NCBI GenBank assembly: GCA_016630905.1
Contig: WBMQ01000005.1
Span: 992,001 to 1,056,000, forward strand
Source: Capillidium heterosporum
Taxonomy: Eukaryota > Entomophthoromycota > Entomophthoromycetes > Entomophthorales > Capillidiaceae
Direction of reading: 5' to 3'
DNA length: 64,000 bases
Both the position numbers and the translations under genes were made by a program. Position 1 is the first letter of the stretch; each line of letters opens with the position of its first letter. This document shows positions 1 through 10,400 of this stretch, piece by piece. Below the pieces are notes generated by a model. That model was not told the origin of the DNA, made no database searches, and saw nothing but the letters and a program-made list of their open reading frames with translations.

Positions 1-426
1 TCAGGTTATAAACTTTATCTCTTACTGAAGACTCACTTTAATCACCAGATGACCAGTTCTACCATACTAATCAGCTATATAAATCATTGGATCTGAACTT
101 CAAGGGTGGACTACTACAACCAGAACACATATCTACTCTCTTGCAGAAGAAATATCCACTTACATATTGGCAAGTTATAACTATCCCCAAAGCTATGATA
201 TATATATCATACCTTTCAGACAGGAAAAAAGAAAGGTTTTTTAGAGGATTAAGGAATTGGAAAATACAAAGGATTTTGGTATTTTGTAGTTTGAGGTCTT
301 TAAGGTTTTAAGATTATATATTGAGTTGGATTAGTTTTATTAAATGTCAAAAGGTTCTTAGCTAGTGGTTTTTCAGGGATTAAGAATTTTTAGTACTTTC
401 ATTAGTTGTAAAGGAATCAATTGTAT

Positions 427-558
427 CTATATTAGTCAGCCCACAACATGATACATATATCATGTCCTATGCCAAAGGACTTACCAAGTTTGGCTAAACC
501 CAATCAACTGGAAATTCTAGCTAGTGGTCAGACACTTAGCAAGAGCAACCAGCCAACA
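427..558 (-). repeat. Terminal-repeat fragment of TIR element (copy A)
   Basis: Read on the minus strand this begins TGTTGGCTGG and matches the terminal repeat of the complete element at 5305-6380, including the motif that reads through to GGGCTGACTAATATAGA. Only the terminal part survives. It abuts the reverse-transcriptase fragment that follows. Confidence 0.7.
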
Positions 559-890
559 ATACACATTAGGAAGATCCAGTTTTATAAAATACTTTTTTCC
601 CTTAATTTGGTCTAACAGCTCTTCTATATTTGGAATAAAGTACTGATTCTTAACAATAATGTTATTTAACATCCAATAATCTACACATAAGTGTCAGATA
701 TCATCTGACTTACCCACAAACAACAAAGGCATACATATTAGTGCTTTACTCTCTTATATGAAACCTTTAGCTAGTAAGTTGTCAATGAATAGCTTTAATT
801 CCTACAATTGCTTTTTAGATATTGGAAATAGTTTAGGTGTTAGAAGTTTAGCATTAGGGATTAAGTTGATTATATGATTATGTTTGGTAA
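559..890 (-). pseudogene. Decayed Ty3/gypsy reverse-transcriptase fragment
   Basis: In one minus-strand frame this reads as the start of a Ty3/gypsy reverse transcriptase. It carries the linker before the RT fingers (isoleucine/proline-rich, then KLFPISKKQL), the helix FIDNLLAKGFI, the motif LCVDYWMLNN (usually CVDYR.LN) and the KLDLPNVY region (usually KLDLRSGYHQI). Three in-frame stops interrupt it at about 802-804, 754-756 and 694-696. The fragment ends before the catalytic YxDD motif, where copy A of the TIR element begins at 558. No gag, integrase or intact LTR pair was recognised nearby. It is a dead relic and shows that the first 7 kb is a transposon graveyard. The flanking bases up to 1092 have no recognisable coding. 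Confidence 0.8.
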
Positions 891-1092
891 GAACTCTTAG
901 TCAGTTTTGATTTGAATTATTCTATACAAAGTGAAACTGGTAGTATACTTTAGGTAGAAGAAGGAGGAGATCATTTTTTGTAATTATTGGTTTAACTTCA
1001 AAAAGTAATAAGATATTTAGTAATACTTTTGAAGAAACTTCCAATGAATTAGGATGTTTATAGAAGCATTTAAACTTCTGGTCTTAAATGTA

Positions 1093-1225
1093 TGTTGGCT
1101 GGTCACCCTTGCCAAGTGTCTGACTACTGGCTTGGACTTCCAGTTGAGTGGGTTTGGCCGAACTTGGTGAGTCCTTCAGCATAGGACATGATATATGTAT
1201 CATGTTGTAGGCTAGCTAATTTAGA
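1093..1225 (+). repeat. Terminal-repeat fragment of TIR element (copy B)
   Basis: Begins TGTTGGCTGG and follows the terminal repeat of the 5305-6380 element as far as GGCTAGCTAATTTAGAT, after which similarity stops. The stretch 1226-1932 after it shows no gene or further copy that I recognise. Confidence 0.7.
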
Positions 1226-1932
1226 TATGTTGAACCTTCTACAGCCAATGAAAATCTTTAAAACTCTCTATCTTCGTAAAACTACTGGCTAATAATATTT
1301 GTTTATTTAGACTAATCTTCACAAAATCCTTTCAATCCTCCAAAAATCTTCTCACTTCTTCCTAAAAGAATCCCCTTTTCTTATCTTCCATCTTTGATAT
1401 ATATATCGTAATTTGGGAGATAGTCCTAATTTGGCGTCCCATAAGTGGATTCTTCTCTAACAAGGGGTAGGTGTGCATTTTTGTTGCAGTATTCCATCAT
1501 TAAGTTAAGACCCAATCATTTGTACTTTAAAAGGATAGTTAATTTTAAATAGGGTTAGATACATTGAGGGTTGATTGGTGTAATACAAATGGTTTAAAGT
1601 AAATCATTTGTGAAAGATAACCTATTGTGAAAAATGATCTGATGTTTAATATACAACTTTTCTGAAGAGCTAAGTTGACAATGTATAAACTTTTCTGATC
1701 CTAGTTAAAGATAGGTTTTGCCTGATTTATCTAGAGGAGCCCTAATACTAGTGGAAATGGCATGTTTTATAGGCAAATTAGGTTAATAGTGTAAGATAGT
1801 GGGAGATTTTCCTTATGTAATAGTAGGGAAAAGGGGACTTTGGCTCTTTTGGTACTAGAGCTTAAGAATAAATTTGTTAGTCCTTGAAGCTTAAGGCTAA
1901 AGGGGTCTGATGTAGTAACAATTAATATAGTA

Positions 1933-2692
1933 TGTTGGCTAGTTGCCCTTGCTAAGTATTTAACTACTGGCTTGGACTTCCAGTTAAGTGGGTTTGGCTG
2001 AACTTGGTAAGTTCTTCAGTATAGGATATGACATATGTATTGTATTATGGGCTGACTAATATAAATGCAGCAACTGCCCTACAATTAAATCCAATATAAA
2101 AGCTTTATTCTTGCAGCACTTCTGGTTAGGAATCCTTAAAATGTTATAATCAACCTAACCTAAACTTAATTTATAATTAGAGCAAACTTAAAAGAAAGGT
2201 CTTAAATAATTCTGATAAACCAACTTAGAAACTCTCTTTTCCTCTATTGATAAAAGTGATCCAGAAACTCTTTTTCTTTCCCTCTTATTCTTTCACTATT
2301 CTTTTTGTTCTTCTGTTTGCTTCTTCTTATTTAGTGGTCTGTTTCCTATTTTTGTTCCCTTCCTATTCTCTCTCTCTTTTTTTGTTTGTTTTCCTCTTCC
2401 TTTTTTCTCTCTTTCTCTCTGTCTATTTTTTCTTTTTTTCTCCTTTGTCCTTCTTATATAGTAGATCTGAAATAAGGCATAATTTGGAGGCTTATCAGTG
2501 AACTCTTTTCTTAATAAACTGAAAAATTACTATTTTAATTACTGCTGTCTACCTTTGCATTTTGGATTCACTTTCTTTATAAGTCAACTATCAGAGAAAT
2601 CTAGCATTAAGTCTGAAATCCCAAACTTACCTTTTTAATAGAAATTGGTCTTAGGTAATTTAAGCACTTTGCTATTAGTTAGAATGTGTAAC
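1933..2692 (+). mobile_element. TIR element, copy C, truncated at the right end
   Basis: Starts TGTTGGCTAG and runs parallel to the complete element at 5305: terminal repeat, polyadenylation-like AATATAAAAGCTTTATTC segment, the CT-rich block (about 2260-2455) and the TAATTTAAGCACTTTGCTATT segment. It stops at about 2692, so the right terminal repeat is missing. The open frame across the CT-rich block encodes only a Phe/Leu/Ser low-complexity peptide and is not a gene. Confidence 0.75.
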
Positions 2693-3682
2693 AATCCTGA
2701 TTATTACAATTTCTAACTTAAGGTCATTGACTGATTTTCTTTGCACACTACTATTGGGAAATGTTTACAAAGAATGCTTACCAGCAGGAGTCAACTAGGC
2801 AGTAGCAGTAGCTAGTACTCCATAAAGGCTAAGGAAGTTGACACAAAGGTTATATAGGAAGGATAATTATGCCTGGAGTTGGATCTAGAGGCAGTGAGCA
2901 GATAGAACTACTCCAACCATAGCCATGAGACTAAGGAATGTAGTCAAATCCATTGTTTAGCTTAAGTTTTCAGATTCGGTTTAGTTCAGGTTGTTGATTT
3001 AGGTTAGGTCAATGCAACTCTTGGTCTTGGAGGGATGCAAATTATCAGTTCTCAATTATACTACGCAGGGAGTCTATACTATGCCGATAACAGAAGAAAA
3101 TATCAAATGTTCAATACGTTTATTTAATAATTACTTGATCTACTACTAAGTTCACTGTGGGCCTTATATAGGTGACTTGTCTTTAGTAGTAAATGTTCCA
3201 GATACTCATTTGGTGGTTTTGGGAGATAATTGTGATTGTTAAGGAGTGTAAGGAATGAGACATAGTGACTGCAGAATTAATTACCTGATTCTTATTATAA
3301 AGGCATTTCTAGACTTAAATTCAGTTTATGGGTGAAACTACAGCTGATCTAGGAATATTTCCTTACAGCTACACTATTTTCTTCCTTTATTAACTTTCAA
3401 TGTCCACTTTCTATTTATATCTAGTTTTGAACAGAAATCTGTTTTATTTATTAGATATTCTTAACTATTTTTCCATATTCTTAGCTTTGGCTATAAGTTA
3501 GAAACCCCAGTTATTACCAGCATAGTATTTTGATATCAGAATTCAGATATTTAGCAAGTATTGCCAAGATGCCAAAAGGGTATTTAAACCCTTGGAATGC
3601 TATTGAAGGCTGGTATCTTAATAATGTTTCACTTTGCTATTTTTTAAATAGCTGTTACTCACCTCTTGATCTCAACTATTAA
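2693..3682. other. Gene-free AT-rich repeat-region filler
   Basis: No open frame with recognisable coding. Continuous with the transposon-rich region on either side; probably old degraded elements, but I cannot assign a family. Confidence 0.4.
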
Positions 3683-3790
3683 CTATAGCTGTTATAACAG
3701 CCTGATCTGTTTCCTTTGCTATAGCTGTCTCTGACAGTCTAATTCTGTTTCTTTTGCCATAGCTATCTCTAACAGCCTGATCTGTTTTGT
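3683..3790. repeat. Three-copy minisatellite, about 36-38 bp unit
   Basis: Three diverged head-to-tail copies of a unit that begins CTATAGCTGT, passes through AACAGCCTGATCTGTTT and ends CTTTTG. Copies start near 3683, 3719 and 3757. Confidence 0.7.
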
Positions 3791-4309
3791 CTACAAATAA
3801 AGTATTATTCCTAGTTAGTCTTTTAGTTATTAGATTGTGCAAGTATGTAGTTTGACTTCTATACCTTCTTAGCTTACTCTGTTCAAACTTTCTTTGCTTT
3901 CCTTTGGACTTACCTCCTTTAGGTGATTCATATTACCAATGCTGTGGTTGGCATTAGTTCTACTATTCTAACCTCTCATGTTATATACTCCTATTATGAC
4001 ACCATCATTAGTTGGATCCAATGGCACCCTCTTAGACCTTACAATATGGTAGCATTGGCTGCTTTTTAACCTTTACCTAATAGGGCCCTTCTGGTCCAGC
4101 CCCAGTCTGCATCCTAGCCTTTATATGTTCTCTCTATTCCCTCTTGGAACTGGGATGTGACCATAATTGTATAGGCACTCCTTATAGTGTACTTCCTCTA
4201 CTTGGCAATCTGACCTACCCTTTGGAAAATCCAGTCCTTTGTTACTAATACAGTAGTAGGCATTAGTTTTGCTTTTCTTACCTACCACATCATTAATTTG
4301 CAATATGAT

Positions 4310-4533
4310 GCTATTATTAGTTGGATTCAGTAATATTTCCCTAAACCTTACATTTATTAAGTTTATTTAAAAGAGCTAATAATTTGATTAACTACTACTG
4401 GTGCATTTCTATAGTTAGAAGATATGGATTAGCTAATGTACTACTAATCACTAGAGTTTCTAGATTATGGTCAAGTTTAAGAAAATAATCAAGGTAATCA
4501 AAATAATTGATATGTAGGGTGGATTCATAACTA
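4310..4533 (+). repeat. Direct repeat X, left copy; target of the composite TIR insertion
   Basis: This block (ATTAGTTGGATTCA ... ACCTTACAT ... AGAAAATAATCAAGGTAATCAAA) recurs in diverged form at about 6497-6720. A shorter piece with ATTAGTTGGATCCAA and CTTAGACCTTACA occurs near 4005-4060. The left copy ends in ACTA (4530-4533), which is repeated at 6381-6384 just after the inserted elements, as expected for a 4-bp target-site duplication. Confidence 0.6.
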
Positions 4534-5304
4534 ATGTCAACTTAGCTCTTAGGCTAAGTTAGGTGTCAAACAGTGGAACATTAATTTTTCATAAGAAACC
4601 TACAATTTGGCTATTACTAGACAGAGCATTTTGGGATGATACAGTTACATATTCATCCCTGTGCTTTGAAATACCTACCATTCATTAGTATACATTCTAA
4701 CTAATAGCAAAGTGCTCAAATTACCTAATACCGATTTCTATTGAGAAGGTAAGTTTGGGATTTTGGACTTAATGCTGGATTTCTTTGATGGTTGACTTGC
4801 AGAGAAAGTGAATCCAAAATGTGGAGGCAGACAGCAGTAATTAGGATAGTGACTCTCCAGTTCATTAAGAAAAGAGTTCACTGACAAGCCTCCAAATTAT
4901 GCCTTGTTTCAGATCTACCATATAAGGAGGACAAAGAAGGAAAAGAAAAAGAAGAACAGACAGAGAGGGACAGACAGAGAAAAGATAGACAGAGAAAGAA
5001 CAGACAGAGAGAGAAAAGAGAGAGAGGATAAGAAGAGGATAAAAATGGGAAATAGACCACCAAACAAGAAGAAATAAATAGGAGGACAAAAAGGATGGTG
5101 AAAGAACAAGAAGGAAAGAAAAAGAGTTTTTGGATTGCTTTTATCAATAGAGGAAAAGAGGGTTTTTGAGTTGGTTTATCAGAATTGTTTGAGACCTTTC
5201 TTTTGAGTTTGCCCTAATCATAGATTAAGTTTAGGTTAGGTTGATTATAATGTTTTAAGGGTTCCTAACCAGAAGTATTGCAAGAATAAAGCTTTTATAT
5301 TGGA
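4534..5304 (-). mobile_element. Inverted internal copy of the TIR element
   Basis: The reverse complement of this stretch matches the internal part of the element that follows (about 5459-6222). It runs from TCCAATATAAAAGC at the 5304 end to GCTAAGTTGACAT at the 4534 end, without its own terminal repeats. With the copy at 5305-6380 it forms a long hairpin: two arms of about 770 bp separated by the 159-bp left terminal repeat. The purine-rich GA tract at about 4925-5045 is the complement of the CT block in the other copies, and short open frames there are low-complexity artefacts. Confidence 0.75.
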
Positions 5305-6380
5305 TGTTGGCTGGTCGCCCTCGCTGAGTGTTTGACCACTGGCTCGGACTTCCAGTTGAGTGGGTTTGGCCAAACTTGGTAAGTCCTTCAGCATGGGACG
5401 TGACATGTGTATCATGTTGTGGGCTGACTAATATAGATGTGGCAACTGCCCTACAATTAAATCCAATATAAAAGCTTTATTCTTACAACACTTCTGGTTA
5501 GGAACCCTTAAAACGTTATAATCAACCTAACCCAAACTTAATCTACAATTAGGGCAAACTCAAAAGAAAGGTCCCAAATAATTCTGATAAACCGACTCAG
5601 AAACTCTCTTTTCCTCTATTGATGAAAGCGATCCAGAAACTCTTTTTCTTTCTCTCTTGTTCTTTCACTGTCCTTTTTGTCCTCCTATCTGTTTCTTCTT
5701 GTTTGGTGGTCTGTTTCCCGTTTTTGTCCTCTTCTTATCCTCTCTCTCTTTTCTCTCTCTGTCTGTCTTTTCTCTCTGTCCCTTCTTCTCTCTATCTCTC
5801 CTTTTTTCTTTTCCTCCTTTGTCCTCCTTATATGGTAGATCCGAAACAAGGCATAATTTGGAGGCTTGTTAGTGAACTCTTTTCTTAATGAACTGGAGAG
5901 TCACTATCCTAATTACTGCTGTCTGCCTCCACATTTTGGATTCACTTTCTCTGCAAGTCAACCATCAGAGAAATCCAGCATTAAGTCCAAAATCCCAAAC
6001 TTACCTTCTCAATAGAAATTGGTATTAGGTAATTTGAGCACTTTGCTATTAGTTAGAATGTATACTAATGAATGGTAGGTATTTCAAAGCACAGGGATGA
6101 ATATGTAACTGTATTATCCCAAAATGCTCTGTCCAGTAGTAGCCAAATCGTAAGTTTCTTATGAAAAATTAATGTTCCAATGTTCGACACCCAACTTAGC
6201 CTGAGAGCTAAGTTGACATTAGATTTAATTGTAGAACAGTTGCTGCATTTATATTAGTCAGCCCACAACATGATACACATGTCACATCCCATGCCAAAGG
6301 ACTTACCAAGTTTGGCCAAACCTACTCAACTAAAAGTCTGAGCTAGTAGTCAAATACTTAGCAAGGGCAACCAGCCAACA
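5305..6380 (+). mobile_element. Complete non-autonomous TIR element (copy D)
   Basis: A 1,076-bp element that begins TGTTGGCTGG and ends CCAGCCAACA. Terminal inverted repeats of about 159 bp lie at 5305-5463 and 6222-6380. The interior contains a poly(A)-signal-like AATATAAAAGCTTTATTC, a pyrimidine-rich tract (about 5640-5825) and no transposase. The only open frames are Phe/Leu/Ser low complexity, so it must be mobilised in trans if at all. Fragments A, B and C earlier in the window and the inverted copy at 4534-5304 belong to the same family. The 4-bp ACTA flanks bracket the pair of copies rather than this copy alone. Confidence 0.8.
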
Positions 6381-7460
6381 ACTAAGATAGTTATAAATTG
6401 AAGAACAAAAAAAAGAATTTGAAAATTAGTAAGTAGAAAGAGAAAGGGAATCTAAGAAAGGAATAGGTCTATAACCTAATAATTAGAGTTGTTATAACCA
6501 TCATTAGTTGGATTCAACAGCACCTTCTTAGACCTTACATTAATAACCTTATATTAGAAATTATAATATTTAGGGTTATTACAATTAATATGTTTTTTAT
6601 TATTAGGAAGTATAGATCAGATAATATAGTGCTAATTATTAGAGTTTCTAAGTTATAGTTAAATCTAAGAAAATAATAAAAGTAATCAAAATATTTGATA
6701 TATAAGGTAGATTTGTAAGATAGTTATAAATTAACAAATTTGAAAATTAATAAGGTATAGCAAAAGAAAGGGAATTAAAAAAAGAATAGATCTATGACCT
6801 AATAGTTAGGATTGTAATGACTAGGATTGTTACAAATACTACTAGAAATAGTTATATTTAGTGATTTACAAATTTTGATTTGAACTAAGTATCAGTGTTT
6901 ATAGCCAATAAACATCTTCCAAAATTGGTATCGGTATTACTTTATTTAGTAATTGATCTAGATCTTGATCTTGATGATATAATGAAGTATTGAAAATACG
7001 GTATAAATGCAGATGTTTTGATGATACTACTCTCATCAAGAACAAATATAAAATGTAGTTGGACTTATGAAACATATTTAAAACTGCACCTTATCTCAAA
7101 AAGCATAATGCGCAATTTTCTTTAACTTGTAAATTCCGGTTTTAGAATCACTGCAATACTATATTTCCAGAGTTAGTTTATCTTGTCATTGCCCAAACTG
7201 ACTGCTGCATCTCTTAGAATTTTAACACCTTTAGTAGCAAAGAACTAATGAATATCCAATGTCTACTTTGCAAAATATTTATAAACGTCAATATCCTACA
7301 GATCCGACTTTGCCATTACCAAAAATTAAATAGTATCTCAAATCCAAAGCTATAGTCGAAAATTTAAACCAAAAATATTTAAAAGACATACCATTTGAAA
7401 TGAAATATATGGCGGAATAAATAAAGCGCCTGCTTTATGTAGATCGCTACTTCCTATACA
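6381..7460. repeat. Direct-repeat X right copies and gene-free spacer
   Basis: 6381-6496 and 6716-6840 are diverged direct repeats of each other (AGATAGTTATAAATT ... AATAGGTCTATAACCTAATA), and 6497-6720 repeats the block at 4310-4533. The remaining 6841-7460 is AT-rich spacer downstream of the chitin synthase with no recognisable gene. Confidence 0.5.
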
Positions 7461-7467
7461 TATTTTA

Positions 7468-10400
7468 TTAGTTAGGGTTAGGTTGAGGTGGTTGGTAACC
7501 ATGCTGATAGCCAGGTTGGTATCTTTGTGAGTACTCCTGTTGAGGGTGACTTTGTTGGAGCGGCAAGTGCGAGTAACTGAAAGCTCTGGGGCCAGCATAT
7601 GGATGGGGTTGGGATGGTTGTGGGGAATAGAATTGAGAACCGTTACCTTGTTGCATATATTGGAACTGCAGGTTAATTCGAGAAGGCGAGTTGTAACCAG
7701 AAGCGGGTGATTGAGACCTGGAGTAACTACCTTGGCTGGGAGATGGGCTGCTCCTTACGTAATCTACAGGGTTAATGGGGTAAGGTTGAGTCCGAACAGC
7801 CTGACCTAGATATTGGCTGGGAGATGGATTACTCCTAGCACAATTTCCAACGTTTTTGGGATAGGGTTGAGTCCTTACGATTGGACCTCGATGTTGGTTA
7901 GAATGGTACGAAGCTTGAGAGTTGGTTTCCCACATAATCTGTTCGTAATCACTGAATTTCATAAGAGGGATGGAGCCGGGATCAAAGCCTTCATCGTTTT
8001 CAGTAATGACTTGCTTTACACCGTCACCAACTACAACACGAGTATTACCCCATGAGAAATCATCAAAATGCCAGTATGAGTAGATAGGTAGGTAGAACGA
8101 AAGGAAAGGGGTACCGAGGAGGTAGAATATCATCCACCCAATATGCTGCCATTGTTGCTTGATAATGAAGATCAGAGCTTGGAGCATATAGGACGAACAC
8201 ATCAGAAGGATAGCGTCACGGCTGATACTCTGGAAACCAATGGATGCAGCACAGATAATGTAGACCAGGTAGATAACGGTTGAAGGCAGGATGATGGTAC
8301 CAACCAAATCAAGCATGACCACAAATCTCATGGAGAAGCAGCAGAACCCACACATCTCCTCAAGGAACACCAGTTCGAACAGGTTGTGGATGGTGGAGTT
8401 GATCCATCGACGACGCTGGGACAGCAGGACTTCGAATCGATCTGGGGCAACGGTGCGACACTGGGCATCCGATGTAAACTTCATCTTGAACTGGGGGAAG
8501 TTCTTCAGCATAAGGGTGGTTAAGTAACGATCCTCACCGAGATGCAGCAAATTCTTCTTGTGGAGCGTGTCGACGATGTTGACAGAGTATTCTTCGATAA
8601 TGGCGTTGGTAATGAGCAATGGCTTGCCACCAACCGTTCGAATTCTGTAGATCGAGAAACAACCGGGAAGACAGGTAACCGAGCCAAACAGCGATTCAAA
8701 GGCCTTGGCCAAGTGATGGGAGATGTAGTATTCGTAAACTTGGATCATGGTGGAAATGGACTGGTTCTCGTTAGCCAACTTGGTCTCACCACACAGACCC
8801 ATGATGTTGGCATCGCGGGTCATGACAGCGATTAATCGAGTGAGAGAGTCGGGTAAGACGTCGGTATCGGCATCCACCATGAGGATGTACTCGTACAGCT
8901 TAGGGTCGACACCAATGACGTTCTTCATCTGGTGGTAGATCTCCAGCTCCAATGGGCTCATGGGGGAATCAAAGTGCACACGGTTGAGGAAGTTCATGAG
9001 GACGATCTGGGAGTCGCGCTTACCACGGTTACCGGGCCTCGATTTCTCCTTGGGGGATCCGACCTTGGCCACGATGATGTAGGGTACTTGGCGGCCTTCG
9101 CATTCGTATAGCCCAGAGAAGACCTTGCCCATGTTGTACTGCTTGCTGCCTTCGGCTACCGATTGGAAGGCGAACGGCTCGGGATCAAGGTCGGGATCAA
9201 CACCTAGCACATCACATACAATCCGTGGGGTCGGCTTGTCGTTACCACTACCAATCAACATACCATCAGCAATGACGAACAGGAGCTTGTGCTTATCATC
9301 GTATTCGGTCAAAGCCAAAGACTCCAAAGTACGACGGATCGAGTCTTCGCCTTCAGTATAAGCCGGCACCTGGCAGATGACGAACTTGTCATAATCCATG
9401 GGGGTACGCTTGCCACCCAATTGCAAGGCGGCGAAGAATTTGACCAAGGTGACAAGAAGGATAATGCCAGAAGAGATAATAAGCAGCAGATTGGTCACTC
9501 TACAGCGCGGCTGTTCGTTGAAATCTAACACACCAATGTAGAACAGCTCATCCAAGCAAACTAGAAGTTCCTTGCGCTCCTTGTCCTTCAGCTGCAGGTC
9601 TTTTTCGAACCACTTGGTGTAGTCGATCGTATTGTCCTTAGTGTTGAGATTAAAGAACTTATCCTTGAGGGCCGGCGGTAAAAACTCTTTGTTCTGACCG
9701 ATGTCCAGTCTAGTGAACGGGTCAGAGATGAACCGGCGGTAAGACTCCAGGTTATAGACTTTGTTGTTGATGACACCGTAGGCGGCTGACTTACTCTGCT
9801 TCTGCATCTCAATCAACATGGTCTCGTTATGGAGCACGATACCTCGCTTGTACAAATCGTTAACCTTCTTGATGGTTGTAAAGACCCAATCCTCGGCACG
9901 GGATTTCTCAGTGTCTACTGGTTGCAGCTCGCCAGATTTGTGCACAGATAGAGGGGTAAATAGTGGTTCACCATCGGTACTGTTCATAGGGAGTCGAGCC
10001 TTCTTATCCTGCATCTGACTACATACCATATAAATGGGCTTAGGGAACATATCGGTGATATCGAGAGATTTCAAAAGCTCATCTTTGATCTCGTCACGCG
10101 ACACTCCCTGAGGGCGATTAAGCGTGGCTCCGTGACCCTTGTTGACGAAATCGGTCAGATCGTATTCAACACCATACATGTAAGCTACCGTCTTCTTAGC
10201 ATCCTGGTACTTTACCAAATCAGCATAAGGATGGCCTGGGGTGGGCCAGCATAATATAAGACCGAGACCAACGTTAACGAACAAGACGACAATCCAACTC
10301 CAGACGATAAGGATACATATAGCTACCTTTTCACGCCATGCCATCTGGACATCAGGTCGAGTAATACCGCATCTAGACATACAACAGGTGGGGATCATCC

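Noticed and set aside
87-311. Plus-strand frame at the window start
   Set aside because: No recognisable domain and set within transposon debris.
2247-2501. Open frame of hydrophobic Phe/Leu/Ser sequence, with similar frames at about 4865-5147 (-) and 5619-5888 (+)
   Set aside because: All lie on the CT/GA-rich interior of the TIR element in its different copies; low-complexity translation, not genes.
7350-7598. Minus-strand frame overlapping the end of the chitin synthase
   Set aside because: Alternative-frame shadow of the Pro/Gln-rich tail with no domain.
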